Numbered from the stretch's first letter, positions 16,329 to 24,986 are shown. The stretch: 39,480 bases of DNA from Marmoricola sp. (GCF_025965085.1 NZ_JAOPXP010000228.1:1-39480); one strand, 5' to 3'. Program-made: numbers and translations. The notes: generated by a model not told the origin, from the sequence alone.

Positions 16329-19300
16329 CCGCCACGCACGACGCCGTGGAGATCCGGCCCGGCCGGGGGCACCCACCAGGCACGCAGGCCAGGGGCGCTG
16401 GAGCGTCCCCCGCTCCCTTCGACGACCGCTGGCCCGACCGCTGCGCCGCCGTCATGTGGGGCTTCGCTGCGTTGGTCATCATGGTGGCCGTGGTCGAGCC
16501 CTGGCGCGACTACATGGAGCGTCCCAACGATCCGATCAGCGCGCTCACCATCCCGATCGTCCCGAGCCCGGTGTACGCCGCGCTGCTGGTGGCCATGGCC
16601 GTCGCGCTGCGACGCCGGTTGCGCGCCGCCTGGTGGCTGCTCCTGCTCTGGTGGCTGGTGCTGCCCGACGTGGTCCGCGTGGTGGACCTGGCACGTGGCA
16701 CCGGCACGTGGTTCGAGGCCGTCGGTCTCGTGGTCGCCGGTGCAGCGATCGTCGTACTCCTGCGGGTTCGGTGGCAGTTCACCGCGCGGCACACACCGGG
16801 CAACGTGGTCCGTGCCGCTGCCATCTTCATCGTCGGCGTGGCCGTCGTACTCGCGGTGGGCTCGTGGTCGGTGATGGCCTTCGGGCGCACCGCCGAGCTA
16901 GGGGACGCGGTCTTCTACACCCTGTCGGCGCTGCTCTCCGACCTCGGGAGCCACAGCCTCGTCCCCGAGGTGCACGCGCCGATGCTGGTCCACCTGTTCA
17001 TCGGGTTGCTCGGGGCGGGCGTCTTCCTCTGGGCGACCTCGGTGCTGTTCCGGCCACCGCGCGAGCTGACGTCGCCCTCGATCGAGGACGAGGCCCGTGT
17101 GCACGCCATGGTGCGGGACTTCGGTGAGCACGACTCCCTCGGCTACTTCGCCACTCGCAGGGACAAGGTCGTCGTGTGGGACACGGGGAACCCGAGCACG
17201 GCGCGGGCGGGGATCTCCCACCGCGTGGTCGGATCGGTCAGCCTGGCCAGCGGCAATCCGCTCGGGGACCCTCGGCACTGGGACGAGGCGATCGCCCGCT
17301 GGCGTGACAACGCGCGCACCAAGGGACTCTCGATCGCGGTCATGGGGGCAGGTGAGGCGGGCGCCGCGGCGTACGTCAGGACGGGGCTGACCGCCCTCGA
17401 CATCGGCGACGAGGCGATCCTGGACGTGGCCGCTCTGAGCCTGGGTGGGGTGGGGTCGCGGGCGACCCGGCAGTCGGTCACGAGGCTGCGCCGGCGCGGC
17501 TACACGACGTCGGTGGTGCGTCACGAGGCCCTGGGCCCTTCGGACTTCTCCCAGCTCGGAGCGTCCGCGACCGCGTGGCGCGGGGACGGCGGTGACGAAC
17601 GAGGTTTCTCGATGGCCCTGGGTCGCCTGGGTGACCCGCTCGACGGAGAGTGCGTGATGGTGAGGGCCCACGACTCGGAAGGACACCTGCGCGGCTTCCT
17701 CAGCTTCGTCCCCTGGGGGCGCAACGGTCTGTCGCTGGACCTGATGAGGCGCGATCCCACCGGGGACAACGGACTGGTCGAGCTGATGATCGCCGGTCTC
17801 GTGGAGCGTTCGGGTGTGCTCGGGCTGGCACGCGTGTCGCTGAACTTCGCCATGTTCCGCGAGGCGTTCGAGAGGGGCGCCGAGCTCGGGGCGGGACCGG
17901 TCGCACGGCTGTGGCGCCGCGCCTTGGTGTTGGCGAGCCGGACCTGGCAGCTGGAGTCGCTCTACCGGTCGAACGCCAAGTACCGGCCGACGTGGCAACC
18001 CCGCTTCATCTGCTTCGAGTACACCTCGGACCTGCCCCGCGTGGGTACTGCCGCCGGCAGCGCCGAGGGATTCCTGACGCGGCCGTCCATCGGCCGGCTC
18101 TGGGGGCGCGCCGCCACCGGGGAGGTCCTCGGCGGTGTGTCGCAGACCCATGCCGACCGGGTGCGTGCACTGGTGCCTCCTCCGGTGGACAACGTGGAAG
18201 AGGCGCTGTCGGCCCGACGGCTGCCCGAACAGGTTCGCGTACGCCGGGACAAGGTCGAGCGGCTGCGCGCCCAGGGCGTCGATCCCTATCCCGTGACGTA
18301 CCCGCGGACGCACACCCTGGCGCAGGTGCGGTCCGAAGCCGGCGTCATCCCTGCGGACACCCACACGGGGTGCCGCGTGAGCGTCACCGGCCGGGTGATG
18401 CGCAAGCGCGACCTGGGAGGTCTCGGCTACGCCAGCCTGCGCGACGGCACCGGGGACCTGCAGGTGATGGTGGACGCCCGTGACGTCGGGGCCGAGCTGC
18501 ACCAGCTGTGGCGCCGCGACATCGACCTCGGCGACCACGTCGGCGTGACCGGCGAGGTCATCACCACCCGCCGGGGCGAGCTGTCGGTGCGCGCCGACTC
18601 GATCACGCTGACAAGCAAGTCCCTGCGACCACTCCCTGACAAGCACCAGGGGCTCTCCGACCCGGAGACCCGGGTGCGGCAGCGCCACCTCGACCTGATC
18701 GTGCGCCCCCAGGCCAGGCAGACGGCCCGAACGCGCTCCACCGTCGTACGCAGCCTGCGGGACTCGCTGCACGCCCGCGGCTTCCTCGAGGTGGAGACAC
18801 CGGTGCTCCAGCTGGTCCACGGAGGCGCGAACGCCCGTCCCTTCCAGACGCACGCCAACGCCTACGACCTCGACATGTACCTCCGCATCGCCACCGAGCT
18901 GCACCTCAAGCGGCTCGTGGTGGGCGGCATGGAGCAGGTCTTCGAGATCGGCCGCCAGTTCCGCAACGAGGGGGCGGACTCCCGGCACAACCCGGAGTTC
19001 ACCTCCCTCGAGGTCTACGAGGCCTATCGCGACTACGACGACATGCGCTTGTTGACCCAGTCGTTGATCCAGGAGGCCGCCACCGCGGTCTACGGCGCCC
19101 CGGTCGCCCGGCGTACGGACGCGGACGGCAGGACCGAGGAGTTCGACCTCTCCGGTGACTGGCCGGTGCGGACGGTGTGCGGGGCGGTGTCCGATGCGCT
19201 GGGCTGCGAGATCACCCCCGACACGCCCCTGAGGGAGCTCAGAAGCCATGCGCGCGCGACAGGGATCGAGACCGACACCGCCTCGACCTGGGGCTTCCTC

Positions 19301-19702
19301 CTGGAGGCGATCTACGGCCAGCTCTGCGAGAGCACGGTCACGACGCCGGTCTTCTTCACCGACTTCCCGAAGGAGAACGCCCCGCTGGCCCGGCAGCACC
19401 GTGCGGATCCCCGGCTCGCGGAGAAGTGGGACCTCGTCATGTTCGGCTCCGAGCAGGCGACGGCGTACAGCGAGCTGATCGATCCCTTCGAACAGCGTCG
19501 GCGTCTGTTCGCCCAGTCGCTGCTGGCGGCAGCCGGGGACCCCGAGGCGATGCAGGTCGACGAGGACTTCCTGCAGGCGCTCGAGTACGGCATGCCGCCC
19601 ACGGGTGGCATGGGCCTGGGGGTGGACCGACTGGTCATGAACCTCACCGGAGGGGGAATCCGCGACACGATCCTGTTCCCCATCGTGCGGCCGAACCGGT
19701 GA
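16325..19702 (+). CDS. lysX: Bifunctional lysyl-phosphatidylglycerol synthase / lysyl-tRNA synthetase LysX
   Basis: A fusion of three modules in 1125 aa. (1) An N-terminal membrane region of about six or seven helices (residues 40-250). (2) A cytosolic DUF2156 lysyltransferase domain (about 265-575) with SVSLASGNPLGDP, LRGFLSFVPWG and YRSNAKYRPTWQPRF. (3) A class II LysRS (about 625-1125) with an OB-fold (GRVMRKRDLGGLGYASLRDG), motif 1 GFLEVETPVLQ, motif 2 QVFEIGRQFRNEG and motif 3 GMGLGVDRLVMNL. It charges tRNA-Lys and transfers lysine to phosphatidylglycerol, lowering membrane negative charge (known for mycobacterial LysX). A separate housekeeping lysS is expected elsewhere. Length is close to the mycobacterial enzyme. 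Confidence 0.96.
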   Translation: MTATHDAVEIRPGRGHPPGTQARGAGASPAPFDDRWPDRCAAVMWGFAALVIMVAVVEPWRDYMERPNDPISALTIPIVPSPVYAALLVAMAVALRRRLRAAWWLLLLWWLVLPDVVRVVDLARGTGTWFEAVGLVVAGAAIVVLLRVRWQFTARHTPGNVVRAAAIFIVGVAVVLAVGSWSVMAFGRTAELGDAVFYTLSALLSDLGSHSLVPEVHAPMLVHLFIGLLGAGVFLWATSVLFRPPRELTSPSIEDEARVHAMVRDFGEHDSLGYFATRRDKVVVWDTGNPSTARAGISHRVVGSVSLASGNPLGDPRHWDEAIARWRDNARTKGLSIAVMGAGEAGAAAYVRTGLTALDIGDEAILDVAALSLGGVGSRATRQSVTRLRRRGYTTSVVRHEALGPSDFSQLGASATAWRGDGGDERGFSMALGRLGDPLDGECVMVRAHDSEGHLRGFLSFVPWGRNGLSLDLMRRDPTGDNGLVELMIAGLVERSGVLGLARVSLNFAMFREAFERGAELGAGPVARLWRRALVLASRTWQLESLYRSNAKYRPTWQPRFICFEYTSDLPRVGTAAGSAEGFLTRPSIGRLWGRAATGEVLGGVSQTHADRVRALVPPPVDNVEEALSARRLPEQVRVRRDKVERLRAQGVDPYPVTYPRTHTLAQVRSEAGVIPADTHTGCRVSVTGRVMRKRDLGGLGYASLRDGTGDLQVMVDARDVGAELHQLWRRDIDLGDHVGVTGEVITTRRGELSVRADSITLTSKSLRPLPDKHQGLSDPETRVRQRHLDLIVRPQARQTARTRSTVVRSLRDSLHARGFLEVETPVLQLVHGGANARPFQTHANAYDLDMYLRIATELHLKRLVVGGMEQVFEIGRQFRNEGADSRHNPEFTSLEVYEAYRDYDDMRLLTQSLIQEAATAVYGAPVARRTDADGRTEEFDLSGDWPVRTVCGAVSDALGCEITPDTPLRELRSHARATGIETDTASTWGFLLEAIYGQLCESTVTTPVFFTDFPKENAPLARQHRADPRLAEKWDLVMFGSEQATAYSELIDPFEQRRRLFAQSLLAAAGDPEAMQVDEDFLQALEYGMPPTGGMGLGVDRLVMNLTGGGIRDTILFPIVRPNR

Positions 19703-19779
19703 AACCTCCCGAGCAGAGCGGCCACCGGCGGACAGGACCGAGCCGGCTTCGTGAAGGGTCTGTAGCTCCCGGTCCGGAG

Positions 19780-19785
19780 TACTCT
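19780..19785 (+). promoter_or_regulatory. Possible -10 element for the slipin gene
   Basis: TACTCT (pattern TAnnnT) stands 31 bases before the slipin ATG in a 114-bp gap. No convincing -35 hexamer is visible 16-18 nt upstream (GGGTCT/GGTCTG), so this is tentative. Confidence 0.3.
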
Positions 19786-19816
19786 CGAAAGTGAGGCTCT
19801 GGTCGTGGAGGTCGCC

Positions 19817-20695
19817 ATGGAGACTGCCTGGTACGCCGTGGGGTCGCTGGCCGGACTGCTCGCACTGGGCGGTCTCGGATGGGCCACCTGCGCGCGTGTG
19901 GTTCAGCAGGTCGAGCGCGGTGTCGTGTTCCGGCTCGGCCGTGCGCAGCCGGAGCTGAGACGTCCCGGTCTCACCGTGCTCATCCCCATCGTCGACCGCA
20001 TGAAGCGGGTCAACATGCAGGTGGTGACCATGCCGGTGCCGGGACAGGACGGGATCACCCGCGACAACGTGACTGTCCGAGTCGATGCGGTCGTCTACTT
20101 CAGGGTGATCGATCCTCTCCGTGCCGTGGTGGAGGTCCAGGACTACAAGTTCGCGATCTCGCAGGTGGCACAGACCTCCCTGCGCTCGATCATCGGCAAG
20201 AGCGAGCTCGACGACCTGCTCTCCAACCGCGAGCAGCTCAACCAGGGCCTGGAAGTCATGCTCGACAGCCCGGCGGCCTCATGGGGCATCGAGATCGACC
20301 GGGTGGAGATCAAGGACGTCGCCCTGCCGGAGTCGATGAAACGGTCGATGTCGCGACAGGCCGAGGCCGAGCGCGAGCGCCGGTCCCGGATCATCACCGC
20401 CGACGGTGAGTTCCAGGCATCGCAGCGGCTCTCCCAGGCCGCAGCCGTCATGGCCGCGACCCCGGCTGCCCTGCAGCTGAGGCTGCTCCAGACGATGGTC
20501 GAGGTGGCCGCCGAGAAGAACTCGACCCTCGTGCTGCCGTTCCCCGTGGAGATGCTGCGCTACTTCGAGGCGGTCGCCACCGGGAAGCCGGCCAGCCCAC
20601 GGGGCCAGGAGGAGGCTCCGGAGAGTCTGGACGAAGGCATCGTGGAGGCCGGGGACGCGCCACCGACCCTCGGGCGAAGTTCCCGGGTGGGGTGA
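19817..20695 (+). CDS. Slipin (SPFH/stomatin-like membrane protein)
   Basis: Starts at ATG 19817, not GTG 19805, because GGAGGT lies 4 nt before the ATG and overlaps the GTG. The 292-aa protein has one N-terminal hydrophobic hairpin or TM (YAVGSLAGLLALGGLGWA) and then an SPFH domain: QQVERGVVFRLGRAQPELRRPGL, DGITRDNVTVRVDAVVYFRV, VAQTSLRSIIGKSELDDLLSNRE and IEIDRVEIKDVALPESMKRSMSRQAEAERERR. The C-terminal helix and VLPFPVEML are typical of slipins. These oligomerise at membranes and are often paired with an NfeD-type protease, but no NfeD gene adjoins here. Function in bacteria: membrane microdomain organisation. Confidence 0.93.
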   Translation: METAWYAVGSLAGLLALGGLGWATCARVVQQVERGVVFRLGRAQPELRRPGLTVLIPIVDRMKRVNMQVVTMPVPGQDGITRDNVTVRVDAVVYFRVIDPLRAVVEVQDYKFAISQVAQTSLRSIIGKSELDDLLSNREQLNQGLEVMLDSPAASWGIEIDRVEIKDVALPESMKRSMSRQAEAERERRSRIITADGEFQASQRLSQAAAVMAATPAALQLRLLQTMVEVAAEKNSTLVLPFPVEMLRYFEAVATGKPASPRGQEEAPESLDEGIVEAGDAPPTLGRSSRVG

Positions 20696-20839
20696 GTCGT
20701 CCGCTCGCACGTCGGGCGTGAGGTCGCCTCGGACAGGGGTCACTGCGGTCCCCGGCAGAGTTCCACGTGCTGTCGCACCCGATGGACCCGTCCAGCCAGG
20801 CCATGAACCCCCGCCCGACGGCATCCGTTCTTCCCAGGA

Positions 20840-20854
20840 GACGCAGTCTGCGTC
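20840..20854. promoter_or_regulatory. Short inverted repeat upstream of the TIGR03118-like gene
   Basis: GACGCA-GTC-TGCGTC, a perfect 6-bp repeat with a 3-nt spacer, ends 39 bases before the start codon at 20894. It could be an operator; at this size it may also be chance. Confidence 0.3.
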
Positions 20855-20893
20855 CACCAGGAATCCATCGCCCTCGATGTCCCGGGAGGAACC

Positions 20894-21988
20894 ATGTCCA
20901 TGCATCCACAAACTCGTTCGGTCACGGCGTTGGGTGCGGCCGCGGCCGCGGCCCTGGCCGTTGCCCTGCCGGCGCCCGTGCTCGCCACCAACACCGCGAG
21001 GAGCAACCAGTTCCAGGTCGTGCGGCTCGTCGCCGACCGACCAGGTCATGCGATGACCACCGACCCCGACCTGGTCAACGCCTGGGGGCTGGCAGCCTCG
21101 CCGAACAGTCCGCTCTGGGTCTCCAACAACGGGACCAGCACATCGACGCTCTACCGGGGCGCGACGTCCTCGGGGGAGGCGTTGACGAAGGTCCCGCTCA
21201 CCGTGCGCATCCCGGGAGGAGGGGCGCCGACCGGCATCGTGTTCAATGCGACCTCTCGCTTCACCCTGCACAGAGGCGGGAAGTCGGGCGCGGCGCTGTT
21301 CATGTTCGCGGGAGAGAACGGCGACATCTCGGCGTGGAACCAGTCCGGGGATCCCACCCGGGCGGTCCTGGTGGCGCACGCCAGGAACAGCATCTACAAG
21401 GGACTGGCCATGGTCGCGACGGCGGGCAAGCCCTTCCTGCTGGCGGCGAACTTCCGGCGCGACCGGATCGACATGTTCGACCAGGCCTTCCGCCGCGTCG
21501 TGCGGCCCCATGCCTTCCCCAGCAGGGACGTACCCCGTGGCTACGCGCCGTTCGATGTTGCGCTGCTGGGTCACCGGGTCTACGTCACCTATGCACAGCA
21601 GAACCACGCCGCCAAGGACGACGTCTCGGGCCCCGGTCACGGATTCGTGAACGTGTTCAGTCAAGGCGGCCGGTTCCTCCGCCAACTCGTCCGACGCGGG
21701 GTGCTGAACTCGCCGTGGGGGCTGGCCATCGCTCCGCACGGGTTCGGCCCGTTCGGCGGCAAGCTGTTGGTCGGAAACTTCGGCGACGGACTCATCCACG
21801 TCGTCGACCCGCGTACAGGACGGATGCTCGCGACGCTACGCGACAGCGCCCGGCACCCGATCAGGATCGACGGTCTGTGGGCACTGATGCCCGGCAACGG
21901 GTCGGCCGGCGGTCGCTCGGACGTCTTGTTCAGCGCCGGACCCAGCGGTGAGTCGCACGGGCTACTGGGGCTGCTGCGCAGCCCATGA
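20894..21988 (+). CDS. Secreted TIGR03118-like beta-propeller protein
   Basis: This 364-aa protein has a signal peptide (SVTALGAAAAAALAVALPAPVLA). The mature part opens with VVRLVADRPGHAMTTDPDLVNAWGLAASPNSPLWVSNNGTSTSTLY, the recognisable start of the TIGR03118 family. Repeated blade-like segments follow (PTGIVFNATSRF, GENGDISAWN, PRGYAPFDVALLGHRVYVTYAQQ, LNSPWGLAIAPHGFGPFGGKLLVGNFGDGLIHVVDPRTG). GGAGG precedes the ATG at 20894. These are predicted six-bladed propellers exported to the wall or medium with no defined function. The gene stands alone. Confidence 0.88.
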   Translation: MSMHPQTRSVTALGAAAAAALAVALPAPVLATNTARSNQFQVVRLVADRPGHAMTTDPDLVNAWGLAASPNSPLWVSNNGTSTSTLYRGATSSGEALTKVPLTVRIPGGGAPTGIVFNATSRFTLHRGGKSGAALFMFAGENGDISAWNQSGDPTRAVLVAHARNSIYKGLAMVATAGKPFLLAANFRRDRIDMFDQAFRRVVRPHAFPSRDVPRGYAPFDVALLGHRVYVTYAQQNHAAKDDVSGPGHGFVNVFSQGGRFLRQLVRRGVLNSPWGLAIAPHGFGPFGGKLLVGNFGDGLIHVVDPRTGRMLATLRDSARHPIRIDGLWALMPGNGSAGGRSDVLFSAGPSGESHGLLGLLRSP

Positions 21989-22212
21989 CCGCTCGCTCGA
22001 TCAACCAGCTGCTGACCACCCCGGTGCCAGGGTTGCCTACACGGGCAGACGGCCAGCTCACGCGCGGTCGCCATCATGCTCTCGGTTGCCTTCGGCCGAC
22101 TTCAGGAGACCTCGGCCCTGCCCGAGCTGGCCCAGACGAGCGTGGGCCGGCTCGGGCCGGTCACGGTGTGCCGGGACTGGTCGACCGGGCAGCTGCCAGC
22201 CAGCCAACGCGG

Positions 22213-22248
22213 CATGAAGTGCACGCGGAGTGCAGTATGCTGCACTGA
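22213..22248 (+). promoter_or_regulatory. Leaderless promoter with overlapping operator of the XRE-cupin gene
   Basis: TATGCT (22236-22241) ends 6 nt before the ATG at 22248, placing the transcription start on the A of ATG. A weak -35 (ATGAAG) is at 22214. An inverted repeat AGTGCAG-TATG-CTGCACT (22229-22246) covers the -10, and a third half-site AGTGCA lies at 22218, 11 bp upstream. This suggests negative autoregulation by the XRE protein. Confidence 0.6.
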
Positions 22249-22853
22249 TGGATCAGGCAACTGGCGCACTGGCGTCGGCGATCGGCGTCCGGGTCAAGCA
22301 AGAGCGCCAGTCACGACACTGGACGCTCGATCAACTCGCGAAGGCCGCCGGGGTGAGTCGACGGATGGTGGTCAACGTGGAGCAAGGCGCTGCAAACCCC
22401 AGCGTCGGGACCCTTCTTCGGATCAGTGACGCGCTCGGTGTCGGCCTCCCGGCGTTGGTCGAGCCTCCCGACCTCAAGCGCGTCAAGGTCACCCGCCGCG
22501 GAAAGGGCGCCGCCCTGTGGAGCAGCGACTCCGGTGGACGCGGGGTGCTGGTGGCCGGCACCGAGCCGCCAGACGTGCTCGAGCTGTGGGACTGGACTCT
22601 GGCGCCGGGGGACCATCACGTCAGCGAGGCTCACACGCCAGGCACCAGGGAACTCGTGCAGGTCCAGGACGGCACGATCACGGTCGAGGTCGCGGACCAG
22701 TCGGTCACCCTCGACGTTGGCGACGCAGTCGCGTTCCCCGGAGATGTGGCGCACTCCTACGCGAACCCGGGCGCCGAGCGGGCGCGGTTCTCGCTGGCCG
22801 TCTTCGAGCCGGGAGTCGGACCGGCCCCCCGGTCGGAGGCTGTCGATGGCTGA
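22248..22853 (+). CDS. XRE-family regulator with C-terminal cupin domain
   Basis: This 201-aa protein has an N-terminal helix-turn-helix (residues about 12-66: VKQERQSRHWTLDQLAKAAGVSRRMVVNVEQGAANPSVGTLLRISDALG) and a C-terminal cupin (about 110-190: DHHVSEAHTPGTRELVQVQDGTITVEV and VGDAVAFPGDVAHSYANPG), probably ligand- or metal-binding. The ATG at 22248 is preferred over the ORF-track start because the promoter hexamer and operator lie directly before it. Its stop overlaps the next gene by 8 bp, so it heads an operon with the B3/B4 and PaiB-like genes and the broken EamA gene. It probably controls this operon and itself. Confidence 0.92.
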   Translation: MDQATGALASAIGVRVKQERQSRHWTLDQLAKAAGVSRRMVVNVEQGAANPSVGTLLRISDALGVGLPALVEPPDLKRVKVTRRGKGAALWSSDSGGRGVLVAGTEPPDVLELWDWTLAPGDHHVSEAHTPGTRELVQVQDGTITVEVADQSVTLDVGDAVAFPGDVAHSYANPGAERARFSLAVFEPGVGPAPRSEAVDG

Positions 22854-23601
22854 CGTCGACGTGCTCGAGGAGTTCCTGGCCGGCGGCCACGTCGACGCCC
22901 CGGTGTTCGAGCTGCGCCCTGACTACCGCGCCATGCTGCTGGCTGTCGACGGCATCGTCCCCGGTCCCAGCGACCAGGTCAGCGACGCGCTGCTTGAGGC
23001 GGCGCGGGCCGCGGCCGTTGAGGCGTTGGAGGGCCGGCCGGTGGACGAGGTTCCGCATGTGACGGCGTGGCGTGAGGCATACCGGGCGTTCGGCGCCAAG
23101 CCGCAACGCACCCGCAACAGTCTCGAAGCCCTCCTACGCCGGGCTGCCTCCGGATTGCCGCGGGTGAACCGGCTCGCCGATCTCTACAACGCAGTCTCGG
23201 TGCTGCACCAGGTCCCGCTCGGTGGTGAGGACCTCACCCGGTACACCGGAGCGCCCCGGCTGGTTCGCGCCGCCGGCACCGAGCCCTTCGACACCATCGC
23301 CGACGGCGCAGGCGTGATCGAGCACCCCGAGCCCGGCGAGGTGGTGTGGTGCGACCACACCGGCGTGACGTGTCGGCGCTGGAACTGGCGCCAAGCCCGA
23401 CGCACCCAGCTCAGCGACGAGACCACCACCGCCCTGTTCATCCTCGATGCGCTCGATCCCATGACCGATCGGAGACTCCACGCCGCTGCCGACGACCTGG
23501 TCGCCCACCTGTCCCGGCTCGGCCCCGACGTGCGCGTCGCCCGCCGCCTGCTCACTGCGGGCACCGCTAGCACTTCGACTCCGACCGCTGAGGGAACCTG
23601 A
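22846..23601 (+). CDS. B3/B4 tRNA-binding-domain protein (PheT editing-like)
   Basis: This 251-aa stand-alone protein starts at ATG 22846 with GGAGG 6 nt upstream and overlaps the regulator by 8 bp. It contains the B3/4 fold of the phenylalanyl-tRNA synthetase beta subunit: AWREAYRAFGAKPQRTRNSLEALLRRA, LPRVNRLADLYNAVSVLHQVPLGGEDL, and the later PGEVVWCDHTGVTCRRWNWRQARRTQL. Such free-standing proteins are thought to edit or bind tRNA or amino acids, but the function is unproven. The upstream part of the ORF-track entry (22426-22845) is a shadow of the XRE gene. Confidence 0.88.
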   Translation: MADVDVLEEFLAGGHVDAPVFELRPDYRAMLLAVDGIVPGPSDQVSDALLEAARAAAVEALEGRPVDEVPHVTAWREAYRAFGAKPQRTRNSLEALLRRAASGLPRVNRLADLYNAVSVLHQVPLGGEDLTRYTGAPRLVRAAGTEPFDTIADGAGVIEHPEPGEVVWCDHTGVTCRRWNWRQARRTQLSDETTTALFILDALDPMTDRRLHAAADDLVAHLSRLGPDVRVARRLLTAGTASTSTPTAEGT

Positions 23602-23602
23602 C

Positions 23603-24274
23603 ATGCTCATCCACCCCTGGGACGCTGCTCTCGACGCCCACGAGTGGCGCGACTGGCTCGCCACCACGGCCCGGTTCGGGATGCTGGTGGCGAACAATCT
23701 CGACCCGGCCCAAGCGCCGCTGATGGTGCCGACCCACTTCACCCTCGCCGCTGCCGGCGAGGAGCTGCTCGTCCACCTCGCACGGCCCAACCCGGTCTGG
23801 CCCCACCTGGAGGCGGCGACCGAGGTGCGGCTCGCGCTGATCGGCGACTACGCCTACATCCCGTCGTACTGGCGGGCAGATGCAGGCGACCCCGACGAGG
23901 ACGGCGTGCCGACGAGCTACTACACCGCGGTGCAGTTCGTGTGCCGGCCCACCGTGGTCGACGACCCCATCGGCAAGGCGGAGATCCTGGCCGCCCAGCT
24001 CGCCGACCTCCAGCCCGAGGGCCGCCACGCAGACGTGGCCGTCGATGCCTCGCCGTACGGTCGGATGCTGCCCGGCATCCGTGGCGTTCGGCTCGCCGTG
24101 CTGCGGGTGGAGGCGAAGTTCAAGTACGACGACCACAAGCCCGTGGAGCACCGAGAACGCGTCATCGACAACCTCGAACAGCGCGGCACCGGGCTCGACG
24201 TCGAGACGGCCGCCCAGCAGCGGCGCCGTCTGGACTCGGTCGGCGAGTGGCAGACCCGGCGGAGACAGCCGTGA
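23603..24274 (+). CDS. PaiB-family FMN-binding protein
   Basis: This 223-aa protein begins one base after the B3/B4 stop, with GAGGGAAC as ribosome site. PaiB-type features include the opening MLIHPWDAALDAHEWRDWL, LMVPTHFTLAAAGEELLVHLARPNPVWPHLE, DYAYIPSYW, PTSYYTAVQFVCRP and VEAKFKYDDHKPVEHRERVIDNL. The family is an FMN-binding split barrel; Bacillus PaiB was described as a negative regulator of sporulation and protease genes, yet many members may be flavin-dependent enzymes or binders. Its 3' end overlaps the start of the broken EamA gene by 4 bp (GTGA), so the four genes were once a single operon. Confidence 0.9.
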   Translation: MLIHPWDAALDAHEWRDWLATTARFGMLVANNLDPAQAPLMVPTHFTLAAAGEELLVHLARPNPVWPHLEAATEVRLALIGDYAYIPSYWRADAGDPDEDGVPTSYYTAVQFVCRPTVVDDPIGKAEILAAQLADLQPEGRHADVAVDASPYGRMLPGIRGVRLAVLRVEAKFKYDDHKPVEHRERVIDNLEQRGTGLDVETAAQQRRRLDSVGEWQTRRRQP

Positions 24275-24745
24275 CCGGCTCCGCTCGCCGGAGCGCCACG
24301 GTGCCGCCCTGGGGGTTGGCGGTGACGGCGATGCTGTCGGTCCAGCTGGGCTGGGCGTCACCACCGGCCTGGTGACCATCGCGTTCCTCGCCGCGATCCA
24401 GCGCATCCCGCTGGGCACCGCCGTCGCGGTCGAGTTCCTGGGCCCGCTGACCGTCGCCGCCGTACGCAGCCACAGCAAGCGAGCGCTCGCCTGGCCCGCC
24501 CTGGCCCTGGTCGGGGTGGTCCTGCTCACCGAACCCTGGCACGGCGGCATCAACGCATTCGGCCTGGGGTTCGCCGGGCTCGCGGCCATCGGGTGGGGGA
24601 CCTACATCCTGCTCACCCAGCGCATCGGCGACAGCTTCGCCGGCATCACCGGCCTCTTGCTCACCGTTCCCGTCGCCGCCGCGACCGCAGCGGTCCTCGG
24701 CATCCCACAAGCCACCGGTCACCTCACTCCCGGCGCCCTCACCGG
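24271..24745 (+). pseudogene. EamA-family (RhtA-like) transporter with internal deletion and lost C-terminus
   Basis: The gene starts at GTG 24271 (VTGSARRSATVPPWGLAVTAMLSVQLG) and then runs into a stop after WASPPAW. From 24351 the homology resumes in another frame: LGVTTGLVTIAFLAAIQRIPLGTAVAVEFLGPLTVAA, LVGVVLLTEPWHGGINAFGLGFAGLAAIGWGTYILLTQRIGD. The segment between the first helix and LGVTTGL (about 50-60 residues in intact relatives) is missing, leaving a direct repeat CTGGG-CTGGG at the junction (24346-24355). After HLTPGAL (about 24745) the similarity stops, so roughly the last 100 residues are also gone. Intact members are about 280-290 aa. The product cannot be a functional transporter. 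Confidence 0.85.
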
Positions 24746-24986
24746 TCGGAACGAGGCAGCGCCCACTCTGAGCTCGACCTCGTCGGTTGAACCACGGCGC
24801 GTGAGCCGGGCAACCGCGCATACCGCTTCGCCCGGCCTCAGCCCGCGGCCGCCAGCATCAGCGCGCCGGCCCGGTTCTCGTGGGTGAGCATGTCCTGCGG
24901 AGCCTGCTTGTGCGCCTGGCTTGGTTCGGCAGAGGCGAACCGAGTTGAGAGATCCTGAAACGTGCACAAAACGCCACGGGGGATTC
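24746..24986. other. Non-coding debris after the broken transporter
   Basis: The sequence after the EamA remnant has open frames but none with credible coding character, a start site or recognisable homology. It ends at the NERD gene promoter. It may be the scar of the event that removed the transporter's C-terminus. Confidence 0.4.

Noticed and set aside
16898-19399. 833-aa minus-strand ORF
   Set aside because: Antisense shadow of lysX; rich in H/R/G/V with no domain.
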